Assembly: GCF_025698545.1 (NCBI RefSeq)
Contig: NC_068577.1
Coordinates: 46,083,250 to 46,147,249, forward strand
DNA length: 64,000 nt
Direction: 5' to 3'
DNA from: Gossypium raimondii
Taxonomy: Eukaryota > Streptophyta > Magnoliopsida > Malvales > Malvaceae
Shown: piece after piece, positions 43,797 to 58,691 of the stretch
Layout of the letters: each line of letters opens with the position of its first letter
How positions within the stretch are numbered: the stretch's first letter is position 1
The notes under the pieces: generated by a model
What the model was told of the DNA's origin: nothing
Database searches by the model: none
The model's input: the letters and a program-made list of their open reading frames with translations, nothing else
Position numbers and translations under genes: made by a program

Positions 43797-43823
43797 ATGT
43801 CAACTGGCTTTACTTTTTATTAA
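43797..43823 (+). promoter_or_regulatory. Possible upstream ORF in the UMP synthase leader
   Basis: An ATG at 43797 opens an eight-codon frame that stops with TAA at 43821, 81 bases before the main ATG. It would be in the mRNA if the TATA box at 43725 is used. Upstream frames often lower translation of the main frame; whether this one does is unknown. Confidence 0.35.
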
Positions 43824-43904
43824 GCATCAGAGCACTCCCCCTTTCCATTAACACTTTTCCACTCACCTGCACCACCAGCACTACCATTCGCCGCCGCAAC
43901 AACA

Positions 43905-46438
<2,534 letters not shown>

Positions 46439-47133
46439 GAGAGATGTTTTAGGTTCTGAACCTGTTGCTTGAAACTGATACACACACTTCCCTAATAACA
46501 AACAGTTGAATTTTGTTTAATCAATAAGTTGACATGCTTGGCACGTTAGTATGCGGAATGCAATCCTTGAACCAGAGGTTTTGAGCTAGGAATACCCTTT
46601 AATCCTTGTATTCTGAGGCTATATATATATATATATATATTCACATGCATGTATATGTGCATTTTATTTTGGTTTGACTGCCATATTTGTTAAGCCGGAC
46701 AGACCCTTGCATTATTTTCCAAACATGGATCCGAATGTGTTGTGAAAAATGATTTTATCATATATATAATATATATATAAAGTAAGGTATAGAAGCATTT
46801 TGGAAAACAATCATATGCACCAGCTCTTCTTTGGTTCTCAAAGGTTGAGTATTTCTCAAGTCAAGTTGGAGAGCTGGTGTGCAAAGCAAATCAAAGAAAA
46901 CAAATTTATGTGAAAGTTTAAAATTACAATAATAAGTAGGCACTCTCATTGCTTCAATCTTCATTAATATTTAAATAATAACTAAACTTTTTTATTAATA
47001 TTTATAGTGATTTTTATATAATAATATATCTTGATTTATTTTTGGAATAAATCAAGTACATTTTGTTGAAAGAAAATGTATTTCAAGCGTACCTTAACAT
47101 TTTAATTATGTCTTTTTATCATTTTCCAATTTA
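46439..47133. other. UMP synthase 3' flank
   Basis: The stop is followed by an AT-rich trailer. AATCAATAAG near 46519 is a possible far polyadenylation element. A TA microsatellite of about ten units lies at 46620-46640. No further gene is visible. Confidence 0.5.
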
Positions 47134-47785
47134 GGTTTAGTTTAGTTTTGCTTCTCAAAAATGTTTTTGGAGTTAGCATACTAAATAGACAATTTTTGAA
47201 GTCAAAAGTGCTTTTAAATCTAAAAGTAAAAACAATTTTTTCTAGCTTCTGCTTTTGGCAAAAGCGTTTAAAACAATTTTTTTTAGCTTCTGCTTTTGGC
47301 AAAAGCGTTTTTAGAAACAAAGGATAATTTTAACCCTTACAAAGTGTTTTATATAATATTTATATTAGGTATGTAATTACTTTTTTATTGAAATTTATTT
47401 TAAATATATAATATTATATATTAGTTACATTTAATATTTAAAATATAGTTTATATATTCAAATTAAATTTTATAAATATTTAATATTAATTGCTTAAAAT
47501 ATTTAAAATTTATATTTCATATATTAAAATATTAACAACAAATTATAATAAATTATTTTTATATTTTTACTAAAATATCGTAATATTAACTAATTTGAAC
47601 ATTATTTAAATTCATATTTATTACTTTATAACACCATGTCTAAAATGAATTTTTTGTCTCAAAAATACTTTTTGACGGCAATACTAAATACTTAAATCTT
47701 AAACTAAACTTTTAAAAGCTTTCTCAAAATCACTTTTCTACTGTACTTTTTAAAACACTTCTTAAAAGCAATGCTAAACTAACCC
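47134..47785. mobile_element. MITE with TTA target duplication
   Basis: It starts GGTTTAGTTTAGTTTTGCTT and ends AAGCAATGCTAAACTAACCC, an imperfect inverted repeat of about 20-25 bp. TTA lies on both sides (47131-47133 and 47786-47788), which fits PIF/Harbinger or Stowaway-like insertion. Near the left end a 40 bp unit ending CTTCTGCTTTTGGCAAAAGCG is present twice in tandem (47230-47312). The interior is AT-rich. Confidence 0.75.
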
Positions 47786-48053
47786 TTAATTTTATAAAAT
47801 TTGTATTCTTTTTTAAAAAATGTAAACTTTGATTTCTTAGAGTAACATTACTTATTATTTTAAAGATATTTTATTGATCAAATACTATAATTAAAAAATA
47901 TTTTAGCAGCAATTATTTTTTAATTTAATGTATGGATTATTATGTTTTAATTTTGAAATTATATTAGTTGTAAAATAAAAAGGTTTTTAGTCAAAATTAG
48001 TTTAATAAGAATTAATTATTGAATACAATAATTGTATACAACACATGGTAAGA

Positions 48054-48405
48054 ATATGTTGTTAGTTCTAGTACTTTGATAAAATTTGAGATTTAATCAT
48101 TGTATTTAAAAAGTTAAAATATAAATCTTACTTTTTATTTAAAAATCAAGTCTAATCATTATCATAATTAATAGTTTAAGTTAGAAGTTGCCAACTTAAT
48201 ATAATAATAAGGTGGTTCTTATACGATGTGATTTATGATTGACGGAAAATAAACATATTAAGTTGACAAGTTTTGACGGAATCTATTAATGAAATAATAA
48301 TTGAACTAGGGTTTTAAATTGAAAAAGTAAGAGGATTGGTTTTAACTTTTAAAGTATAGAGATTAAATCTCAAATTTTATAGAAATATATGGACTAACAA
48401 CATAT
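48054..48405. mobile_element. Short MITE-like inverted repeat element
   Basis: The left end ATATGTTGTTAGTTC with TAAAATTTGAGATTTAATC is mirrored at the right end by GATTAAATCTCAAATTTTA and GGACTAACAACATAT. The arms are about 55 bp and the whole about 350 bp. The target duplication is not certain, because the flanks are AT-rich. There is no coding frame. Confidence 0.7.
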
Positions 48406-50750
48406 TTTTAACTTATATATTAATTTGTTTTAGCTTTTCTTTTAACATATAGATTCATATATTTGTTTTTTATTAGCAATCAAGGCTATTCAAATTAAAC
48501 ATATTTATTCAATCCCAAATAATCTCATCCCCGCCTCAATTATAAAAATAAAAGACTATTTGAAATTAAATAGTTTAGTCACAATTGCGGTCAACTTAGT
48601 AATGGAAGTCTAAGGTTGACTTTTTATTGGCCTAATAATAAATTTAGTCCTCCAATGTTTATACATTCTATCAATTTGATCTTAATCTAAAAACTTTAAC
48701 AAATTTAACTTTCAATGTTTTCAAAATTTATCATTTTATTTCTAATTCTAAAAATTATAGCATATATTTAAAAATCTTAAAAATATTTTTGTATTTACTT
48801 TTCTTTTTACTTTTTATAATTTATATTTAGTTTTCTTGTTAACCATTCTCATTTTCTCATCAACCAAACATGTGAAAAGCTCAAAAATTAAAGCTATTTT
48901 TGATTCAATCTCTTTTGATTTAGTCTCCCTTTTTGGTTACATTGTTCATCCCAAATGTTTAATTAAAACCGGAAAAAATCTCAAAATTAACAAATTTATA
49001 AATTTAGAAAAATCATTGGGTTGACAACACCAACTTCAATGGCCTTACTCTTGGTTACATAGATAGTACTTGTTTTAGGCTCTAGTGTTTTTGTATTTTA
49101 TCATTTCTAATTCAGACATTGGAGAGAGATTACAGGTTAAGACCATGCCCTTTGCTATTTCTAACTTCGTCAATTGAATGAAAGAAAGGGCAAAGTGGAA
49201 TGTATCGTTGAAAGTCATTTTGGTTACAAAAATCTAAAAATAATTTTATCTTTACTTTTTAAGAATTTTAAATATAAAATAATTTTTATAATTAGGACTA
49301 AAATAGCAAATCTTGTAAACATTGACAATAAGACCCATGTTAGACTTCTCTTAGACAATTAATAAAATTACGATTAAAATATTTAATTTCAAAATTTAAA
49401 TAACTAAAAAACAATAATTAATAACCTAGATACAATCAACTGAATAGTTCTTACTCTATATTTTAAACTTCATTGTTTTAAATTTCCTTTTACCTTTAAA
49501 AATACCTTTTAAAATCTATAATAAAGGTAACAAAGAAAAATTAATAGGAATGTAATTAAAATGTTTTATTTCAAATAATTAAATAATTAAATTAAAAATT
49601 AATAGTTGAGCGTGTTACATATTAATCTTGAATTTGGCCTAAAAATTCTACACGATTTAATCTGATTTTATGTAAAAATATATTCAAATTGGTGAAGGAT
49701 TATTCCAACTTGTACAATGGATCTCCTTAAAATTTATATGACCAATTCTAAAATAGAGCAAGCTAATGGCCGACCCTTTTTCTCCAGGATTATTTTGTTT
49801 AATATCAAGTATCTATGTCCCCATAACATAAATTTTGAATCAGTGAATAAATAAAAGTACGAAGAATCAAATTATATTTATTAAAAAATAAATAAATTAA
49901 TTTTGTACATTAAATCATCTTTTCGTCAAAAATTACACCCACTTCTATCATTAAGTAATGACATGACTGATGAAGCAAGTAGACAATGACACTTGACATT
50001 ACAAGTATTTAAAAAATACAAAATAATTTTTTTAATAAAAAAATTAAAGAAGGTATAAAAAAATTATTTTCCAAATTTAAACACTACTTTATAAGAAATT
50101 ATATAAAGTTATTTTGGGGTTTCCATGGAAAGGGAATTTAATTAAAGGGACTTTAATTTGTGTGGTTTTAAGATAAATGATTCCGTTTTGTGATAAAGCG
50201 AAGAAAAGTCACCAGCATTTACCTATATCTTCTCAATGAAATGAAAATGACATCCACATTTGAATATTCTGCTTTCATTTGTTTTTTTTTTTTTATATTC
50301 ATATTTTTATATATACATTAGATACAAATATTTTAATATGGACTAGAAAGAAAAGTTATCAAATGTTTGCTCGTGCTTATATTTTGTAAAATTTTACATT
50401 TAAAGAGCAAAAAAAAAAAAAAAAAAATCAAAGCGTTTAGGCTAGGGTTCAAGGAGAGGAAGTGAGCAACCACATAGAAAGCATGATTATTGATTAATGA
50501 ACAAGGAAATTCAATAAGGGTATACTATATTTGATGTAAACCAACCATAACCATTATATTCCTAAAACTGCGCATCATCATTAATAATAAGATTCTACAA
50601 CAAGAAGGATTTCTATACAATATTTCACTGTTATTCCTACAGCAAATTAAATATAATATAGTATATATACATATGTCTATATTATCTATCAGTTTTATTC
50701 TTTTTTCTTTTTCTACATCAAACTATATGTATATGTATATGTATAACACT
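48406..50750. other. Intergenic DNA, no gene seen
   Basis: The DNA is AT-rich. Short frames at 48836-49024 and 49174-49362 have Lys/Ile/Phe-rich translations with no motif. A-runs at 50410-50427 and T-runs at 50281-50294 are present. Old repeats are likely, but I cannot place any border. Confidence 0.5.
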
Positions 50751-50941
50751 AGATATTAATAAAAATTTAACTATATCTATGGCTCAAGAGTTGAAACTTT
50801 GGTTCATCGATCTCTTTCCCTAACAACAAGTAGGTAAAACATACCACTGATGAAAGTTCCCTAAGCTAGTTTAAAATTTGGAATATTTTCTTCAAGGGCA
50901 TAAAAATGGTAAACCTACTGAATACCCCAGTACCTGAAAAT

Positions 50942-52185
50942 TCAATTTAGAGTGTACCAGTTGAGGCCTGGAAGTTGATATGAAGGTCGAAAAATCCCAT
51001 CCTCCATTGACCCTACCATTGTTTGTTGTTGCAGGTGAGGGGTTTGAGGAAGCTGGCTAAGCAGGGTTGCAATTGAAATTGAGCCATTTGTGTCTGGTTT
51101 TTCCAGGCTTCCATCATTGCTATGATCCCCATGAAACGTCTTGCTTGTTGAAGGACTGGCTGTATCCTCATCGGTCCAGTAAAGCGATGGGACGGTACTT
51201 CTTTTGAGAGGGTTAACCATAGACAGGTCTGGCTTTGAGCTTGAACAACATCCTAAGTGAGACATCGAACCATTGTTATTCACCCCATCACTCCCCAGCA
51301 TTCCATCAAACAGGTTATGTTCATGATTTTCAAGAAATGTTCCACAACTTGTGCCCTTTGTCTGGAACTGAAGACTGCCAATTGACATTGAAGTTGGTAC
51401 TGGCCCACCCATATCATCCATGGCCTCATCTTTTTCATATCCCAAGGGTCTATTTGTGTTGTTTTTCTTGTAGATTCTACATAGCACCCAATCATCAAGC
51501 TAGAACGCAAGAAAATCAGGTTCCAAACAATCAAATTCAGATCAATAGAATAAAACCACTAACTTCATTTAGAACTGATGAAAAACAAAAAGATTACCCT
51601 TAGTGAGTTCTTCTTGTATCCCAAGTCACATCCAGGGGGTTTGTTGTTATTCTTATTATCAGGAAGCCTATATTCATGCATGATCCAATTTGTTTTGATC
51701 CCTTTAGGAGGCTTCCCTCCATAGAAAACCAGTGCCTTCTTCACACCAACCTTTTGTGTCCCTTTCGAGTTTAATACCGGTTTATCGGTTCCGGTAGCCT
51801 TCCAATAACCCGAAGTTGCCGCCCTGTTAGGCCTCGCTCCGTTCGGATACTTTCTGTCTCTAGGACTAAAGAAGTACCATTCACGCTCGCCAAACGTTGC
51901 CTTAGCTGCAAACCTCAAACAAATTCACCCAGTACTATTTTAATATACAAAATTGTTAATTTTCGGTCGTATCGCTAAAGATATTTGATAAAATGTTTTA
52001 CCTGGTAATTCCCATGGATCAAACTTATACAAATCAACTTCTGCAATTATTGCAACCGGTAGAGGGGCTGAGGTAGCCTTTTTCTTGAGATAGTGGACGA
52101 CTAGCTCTTCATCCGTGGGGTGGAACCTGAACCCTGGTGGGAGGTTCGGCTGCCGCGAGACGGTGGAGGAGTCGTTGCTTTCCAT
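50942..52185 (-). CDS. NAC-domain transcription factor, NAP/NARS type
   Basis: A nuclear DNA-binding protein of the plant NAC family. Three exons on the minus strand, 52185-52002, 51905-51598 and 51499-50942, have GT/AG borders and sum to 349 codons. The intron positions inside the NAC domain are those usual for the family. The domain covers residues 14 to about 177: subdomain [20 protein letters not shown] (15-33), [14 protein letters not shown] (49-61), C with [15 protein letters not shown] (86-101), [20 protein letters not shown] and E with [13 protein letters not shown] (165-177). The C-terminal half is acidic and Ser/Asn-rich and ends [14 protein letters not shown]. Wording of the domain and start MESNDSS recall Arabidopsis NARS1/NAC2, NAM and NAC25, regulators of seed-coat development and senescence. 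That placement is from memory. Nothing is broken. Confidence 0.95.
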
Positions 52186-52700
52186 TGCTGCTACTTGTCA
52201 CGATTAATTCACTGATGAAACCGAGAATATTTTTGGTTTGGATTCTGAAAGTTTACCAGGGAAGAACATCATACAGCTTGTGGTTTTTTTTCTTGAGAGA
52301 GAGGCAGCTGAAGAAATGGTTGCATAGTGTTGGCATGAACATTATTATTCTTGTAATAAAAAGGCTTTAATACACCAAACTTGGCATCTGTTTACTGTTT
52401 AATCCACCATATCCAATCTCGATACGACACGCCACGAGAAATTAAAAGGGTATTTTCATCCTTTATACTAGGTATTGGTTAGCTGAATCCATGCACAAAC
52501 TGGTTGATAATTGACATGCAGCGGTTACCAAGTGAAAAATGAAATTGATATATATTCTTGATATTTATAATGATGATGATGATGATGATGACGTGAACTG
52601 AGGGCCCACCCAATGGTTGACCGACACGTCTAGTTCCCCAAGTGTGACAGGGATCGACACGTGGGGCATGGAGTATGGCCCACGCGATGCAAGGGATAAT
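52186..52700 (-). promoter_or_regulatory. NAC gene upstream region
   Basis: On the minus strand, upstream of the ATG at 52185, there is a candidate TATA word (TATAAATAT, near 52570-52562). Next to it is a GAT/TGA microsatellite of about seven units (52571-52592) ending in TGACGTGA. At 52658-52663 lies CACGTG within ACACGTGG, a G-box/ABRE-type word bound by bZIP and bHLH factors and common in ABA-responsive promoters. Another ACACGTC word lies at 52624-52630. These are sequence matches only. Confidence 0.4.
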
Positions 52701-53419
52701 ATGGAGAGATGAGATAATTGTGGAGGATTGGCAACAAACCTTTTTCTTTTCTTTTTACGCTTTCAGATGTCATGCTTTTGTTGTGCAAAATCCTACCACC
52801 AAAAAAGCTATTTTAGATGACTAATCTCTAGCCAGCACCACACCTAAAAAAAAAAAACCAGATCAGCCGTGGCCACTGGCCTTGCCTGTCTTTCTGGTAA
52901 TTTGGTTGTCACTTGTTCGACTTTTGATCATGTTTTGTCGCGAAGACGAAGATTTATGAACTTAAAAAATTGTCTGCTCCAACATATATATAAATTTTCA
53001 CAATGTCTAATCAATAAATATAGAGATAATTTTTTCTCTATCTATAATAGTGATTACCTTTTATGTTGGATGATTATTTATGTGTGTAAATTTTTATTCT
53101 TTAAAGTTAAAGTATATTTTATATTCCTATTCACTTTGTAGCATTAGAAATTTATCCCTTTATTTTTATTTTTATTTTTAAGAATTTAGTCTTTTTACTT
53201 TTAGATTTAAAATTTAAATCTAGTTGCTACCCTTTAAAATTCTTCTATTAAGTCCATTAATGTGACATTTTGAGATTAAAAGAATATATATTCACTTGGT
53301 AATCATGTAAAATAAAAGTAATGTTGAAAATACTAATATGAATTAAAAAAAACCTATTCGAACTTGTCATGATAAAATAATTTTTGTTGTTGGAATAGGC
53401 TTATTAAGAAAAATGGACA
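52701..53419. other. Intergenic DNA, no gene seen
   Basis: A 90-codon frame at 52869-53141 has a Phe/Tyr-rich tail without known motifs and is treated as chance. The stretch from about 53140 reads like an eroded MITE (AATTTAGTCTTTTTAC, CTATTAAGTCCATTAATG), but no ends could be paired. Confidence 0.45.
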
Positions 53420-53830
53420 TAAACATTTTGATTGAAATAGTTAACAATATTGGCTATTTAGACTAATTAATGACATTACAAAAGTAGAGGGACTAAAATA
53501 TGTCAAAATTAAAATATATAGATTAAATATCAAGTTTCAACATAAATATAAGGGTCAAAACTAAAATTTGACTATTGTCTTATAATGTAAAAAGAAAAGA
53601 AAAGAAAAGAAAAGAGCAAGACAAACCCAAAAGAAATGGGAAGCCACTTATCACCTTAAGATCCTTAAGGCATTCAAATTACATATAAACACGTAACATT
53701 TTGATTGAAAAGATAATGATATTAGTTATTTGGACTAATTAATAACATTATAAAAATATAGGGACCGATTAAAAATGAAGTATAAAGATTAAACCTCAAA
53801 GTTAAACATAACATAGAGACTAAAACTGAA
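53420..53830. repeat. Direct duplication of a ~150 bp repeat
   Basis: The blocks ACATTTTGATTGAAA, TGGACTAATTAATAACATTA, AGAGGGACTAAAAT / TAGGGACCGATTAAAA and AGATTAAA occur in the same order at about 53420-53580 and again at 53697-53830. The spacer between them holds a GAAAA-type run (53590-53615). They are probably remnants of one MITE family. Confidence 0.6.
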
Positions 53831-55623
53831 AACCAATCATTTTAGAAAAATGTAAAAAGAGGAAATCACACACGCGTGTCAACAAAGGGAAGGTCAATGA
53901 CCTTCCTTTATATATAGTTATAGATTACAACTTATTGTATTGATATATCATTTTATGATTTGTTGATATAAAGTTTGAAAATGAAGGTTATGGAGGTTTG
54001 AAAAGGTATGAAGGTATTTGGTCAGAGTTTTAGTTGTATGTAAGTTACGCTTAGAGTCTTCTTGGAATTGATGAGAGTTTATTTAAAGGCAGAGCTTGGT
54101 ATGGTGTCTCTCTAGGCATGAGTCTTATTGTGTAGAGCCATGGAGTGCAACTAGTAAAGCTTTGGAGTTTTTTACTAAGATGTGATGTGATGCGATGGGG
54201 TGTGGTTTTGCCCTTGTTGAGTTAGTGGTAGAGTCTTGAGTGACATTATTAGATGAGATTAAAGGTCTTTGAATGGACCTTGATGTGACCTAATGGCATA
54301 TTACATGAAAAGCACATGTGAATCTAGTGAGCTCCTTTAAGAGCAAAGCATTCTTAGCCAAAATGATTGACTTGACAAGGTGGTAAGTCTAAGATGATTT
54401 AAACCATCAAGCAAACCAAGAAGTTATTTTTTTATGGTAAAAATAAAGTGTAACCCTTCTCAGGTTAACAGATTACAAATAACAATTCCTAATATAAATA
54501 TCCTTAAATGTTCTCCTATGAGAATGTTTTCAATTTGCACCAGTGGAGTGTAGAACTAAACAAGCCTGAGATTGTCTCTAAAGCTAAGCATTTCCTTGAA
54601 GTCAGAAGTAAGATTATCCTTAATGTCTAAAGTGAATGTCCCATTGTCTCTTGGTTTTTTTCACACTTTTCAAGCCTTATGTAAGGCAAGTGGTGCTGAA
54701 GTTCTATGCCAACGTGATAAAAAGTATCATGGATAACAAGAGCAAGCTCTTTTAGAAAGTGTATGTGTGTAGAAAGTGGTACAATTTCAATCTTTCACTG
54801 ATCAGGTAGGTTCTTAACTGCTACTTGAAACCTAGTGGAGATAGAGGAATTATTGAACACAAATATTATTATTATTACTAATAATGTCCATTGTACTTGG
54901 CTTGAGAAGGGAAGCATTAGAGCTTCTTCATTGACCACTACATATGTAGCCCTGTATGGAATTATTATAAGAAATTGAGTCCCCAATAATCAAAGAGATG
55001 AAGTGGGATAGAGGGCAACAACCCTGATAAAGAAGGTGGTGAAGATGGTGGAATTTGATCTGGGGTAGCTTGTGTTTTATCAGGTGGTAAGTCATGCTGA
55101 GAAGTTACATGCTAGACATATTTTATCTTTTCCCTATTTGATTTATCAAGTACTTATTGCACAAAATCTGCGGCTGGTAAGAGCTATTGAGCAATGTGTG
55201 AGAGAAATTCCTAAGTTAAAGTTCTCTCTAAAGTGGCTTGTATGTTAGCACAAATCCATCTGAGCAACCTAATGAAGAGCAAGTAGAACCTGATGCAACA
55301 ACAACTACTATGGAAGCTGAAGTTCCCACTCCCGTTGGAACTTTGAGCAAAATTTTGGATTCAACAGGAGGAGGAATGATCATCTGAATTCCTCTATTGA
55401 ATCTCATAATCAAGTGATTTTCAGGCTCAAAGTTGAAATCAGAGTAATCCAGCAGATTCGAGAAAGGGAGATTTCTTTGAGTAATTATCTCCATCACTCC
55501 TAATCTTTGCACAATTGTTCGCTCAGTCCAGTAATCTTGTACTTCTAATTGGATGGACTAAATTTTAATCCTCATATTATTGAGTATTTGTTTAGCCTTG
55601 GTCCAGTCCAAAGAATAATGATT
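53831..55623. other. Intergenic DNA, unrecognised
   Basis: The region has more balanced composition than its surroundings, and GGAG-TTTTGTGAT-like words recur at 54000-54430. On the minus strand the frame 55512-55228 is open for 94 codons (see separate entry). No known gene or element end can be assigned. The last bases (TGATT, 55619-55623) are the left flank of the solo LTR. Confidence 0.4.
55228..55512 (-). other. Unrecognised 94-codon frame
   Basis: The frame reads MQRLGVMEIITQRNLPFSNL, then DYSDFNFEPENHLIMRFNRG and IIPPPVESKILLKVPTGVGT, and ends with Val/Ser-rich sequence. Upstream on the same strand, without a stop, it could begin near 55555 (QLEVQDYWTERTIV). The composition is protein-like rather than low-complexity. 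I recognise no domain. A remnant of a transposon gag-like or host protein is possible. Confidence 0.3.
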
Positions 55624-58546
55624 TGTAATAGCCCGATTTTTAGTGGTGCCAAAAAAGACGATTTCAGAACCCTATTTTTGTAAATTGGGTTTGTAATAAT
55701 TAAAAATAAATATTTACGAAGTTAGTATAGTAACATATTAGAGTTTGGTACGATAATTTTTTTGAATTAATTGTTAATTTAGGTATAGGGACTAAATTGT
55801 AAAAGTTTTATCATTGTAGGTTTTAATTGACCAAATACTTAAAGACTTACATAACAATTATTTAAAGGACTAAAGTGACTAATAGAAAATTTTAATTAGT
55901 GCATACTGGATGATGATGTGCATGTCATTATACTTAATTAATTTAAGTTTAAAGTATAATAAACTAATGTTTAATTAAGAAAAAACGTGATTAATTAAAT
56001 TTTAATTATGTATATAAGTAAAGTGAGTGGGAAAAGATGAGAGTTATCATATTTCCCACCGTTTGTTGAGAAGAGAAACAAGAAAACTCCATGGTTGAAG
56101 GCTTGAAGCATTCGACCACACATTAGGTAAAATTTCCAAGTTCCCTTCTTATAATTTTTATGTTTTTGAGGTCATGTGAGCTTGATTTAGCTAGCCCATG
56201 TACCAATTTGTAAAAGTGTTAATATTTTTGAAAGTTCTCATTGTTGATTTCTTGAAGAAATTGGTGTTAAATTGATAGATTTTAAGCTTAGATTATGAAA
56301 AAGGACTAGATTGTAATGTTTAATTGTTGTTTTGTACATAAGGACTAAACTAAATAAATTGTGAAATTGAGGTGAAATTTCGGTAAAATTAGAGAGTGAA
56401 GGGTTTATATGAATGTAATCGAGGTAGATTTTCAAATTGAAGCTTAATTTTGAATGTTATGACTATTTCGATTTTAAGGACTAAATTGAATAAAATATAA
56501 ATCTTTGGGCTTATCGAAAAATGAAACTATATAGGTTCATACATGTCAAGGAATAGTGTATAAATGTTTTGTATTGATGAATTGAATATAATAATTGTAT
56601 AGATTAAAATTGGACTAAATAAAAATAATCGAGGAAAAGACAAAATTATCGATTAGTCCCTAAAGATTCAATTTGTTTGTTGTTTTGACTAGGTAAGTTC
56701 ATATAGAACTTGCTGCTTTATTTTATGTTATGCTAAATGTTGTTTTATTTTATTTATGTGTTTAGATTGAAGTGAATCTGGTGAATGACTTATTTGGCTC
56801 AAAATGGATTGAACTGAAAATCATGAAAATATTGGCTATTTCCGAAAATGCATGGAGTACCAATAAGAATGTTACATAATTACAGGACTTGTAATGAAAT
56901 ATGTAAATCGATACAGTGTTTGTTAATGATATGTATACGAAAATGATGCCCGTGTAAACTTAGTAAAAGATTAGGATACGTATGATATGCCATTCGGGTT
57001 ATACACGTAATTGATCAGGTATTTACATGTTATGAGATCTAGAATTTGTTTTAGATTCTCAGGTTATATGTATCGTTGGTTTAGCCTGGATGGGTAACCT
57101 TGATATGATGTCATATTGTGTGAGCAATTTCGTTAAATTGTTAGTTTGTGTGAGCAACCATGATATATGTCAGCTTGTCTGAGCAAAATATCTCTGTGTA
57201 TTCGAGTCCATTTTACAATAGTTCCCTTGGGCGAAATTTTAAGTTAATGGAAATGGAAACTTGGAATGATTTAGAATTGTACTGCATATGTATTTAATTT
57301 GAGATGTGTTATGTGAATTCTTGCCCAATGTGCTTATTATGCAAATTGACTAACCTATTTGGTTGTATATGATGATATCTATTAGTTGCATCAATGTATG
57401 TCAAGGAAAACCATATTGATGCCAATGAGATTAATATTTTAGCTTGTTGAATTGGTTAAAGTAAGTAATGTAACTTTCATATGAATTTACTAAGCATTTT
57501 ATATTCTTACCTAGTTGTTTTCCTTTATCCTTGTAGATCGTTACATTTGCGGAACATGTCAAGCCAAATCCATTTGAAGCTCACACTATCCTATCACCAA
57601 ATCGATAGCTTTTTGGTCATTTTGAGTCAAGATTATGGTGTGTATATAGGGTTAAAGTGTTAATGAAATGATCATTTTCTAATTCATATGATATGGTATG
57701 TTTGATGTTGTGGAAAATGTGGAGTGTATGAAAGGTTTGGTATGTAAAATATGGTGTATGGATTAGCTATGCTTGATGTGGTTTAGTACATGATTTTAAA
57801 CTTAAAAATGTCATGTAGATATGCTATGAATTACATATAGATGAAATGGTAAGTTGAGTGAATAAATGTGCTTATATGCTTAAGTGTTTGTAAGGAAAAT
57901 GAGATGGCATGATTGAACTTGAATTGGCATTGATAAGATTGGTGTTTGGTTGGTTGGTTTCGATGACATTTGATTGTTTGTATCAAAATGGATAGTTTTG
58001 CAATAGGTTGAGCTTATATCGAATTGATTTTGATTAGAAATAGTTAAATGACTTGTTATGTATGGTATGAAATGTATGAGTTTGAAATGTTTTTAGGTGA
58101 GCATAATGGTTGGTTTGATTGGAAACTATGAAATAGGTACCAAATGACTCATTTTTACCAAAAACAAAGTCCTCGTCGAACGACCAGTTTTCCTTGTTGC
58201 AATGTTGACTGAAAGTATGTGACGTTGCGACGTCGAGTGGCCTAACGCAGTGATGTGACAAGCTATTTGCGACATTATGATGTGGAAGAGATGACATCAT
58301 GATGTCGGCTCTGAAATTTGTAAAACTTTGCAATTTGGTCATATTTTGAGTTCGGGTTTATAAAAGAGCTTTTGTAAGCTTGATTAAAACCCAATTTTGA
58401 TTGTTTATCCATAAATGAATGTATTTGACATTGAATTACATGTACTAATGATTATTTTTACTGAGAATGGACTGTAGTTGCTCCGACAATGAATGTGACA
58501 TCCTGCAGCTTGGATTCAGTGGTTGAGTCAGGTGAGGGGTGTAACA
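55624..58546 (-). mobile_element. Large solo LTR on the minus strand
   Basis: On the minus strand the unit starts TGTTACACCCCTCACCTG (58546) and ends AAATCGGGCTATTACA (55624), giving 2923 bp with TG...CA ends. It shares landmarks with 395-3359 in the same order: TGCTTAGTAAG-like words, the GTTACCCATCCAGGCTAA motif (near 57080), GAACTTACCTAG and the end GGGCTATTACA. The flanks are TGATT (left) and GGATA (right), which agree at only three of five positions, so the target duplication is weak. No internal region is attached. Frames inside it are short and not coding. Confidence 0.8.
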
Positions 58547-58691
58547 GGATATTTAGCATTTTGATTAGCAAGTGTTTTGAACAAAAAAAGGGGGAGTAGA
58601 GTGGAAGCTAGTAGTTGAGTGTATAGTGGAGCTCAAAGCTGTTTGTCTATGCATGGTGATTTTTTTTAATTGATGAATTGTTGACTAAAGG
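58547..58691. other. Short spacer between two LTR pieces
   Basis: The stretch contains AACAAAAAAAGGGGGAGTAG, a purine-rich tract of the type found before LTRs. No gene. Confidence 0.35.

Noticed and set aside
52869..53141. A 90-codon frame downstream of the NAC promoter region
   Set aside because: The second half is low-complexity Phe/Tyr-rich sequence, and there is no homology or gene structure.
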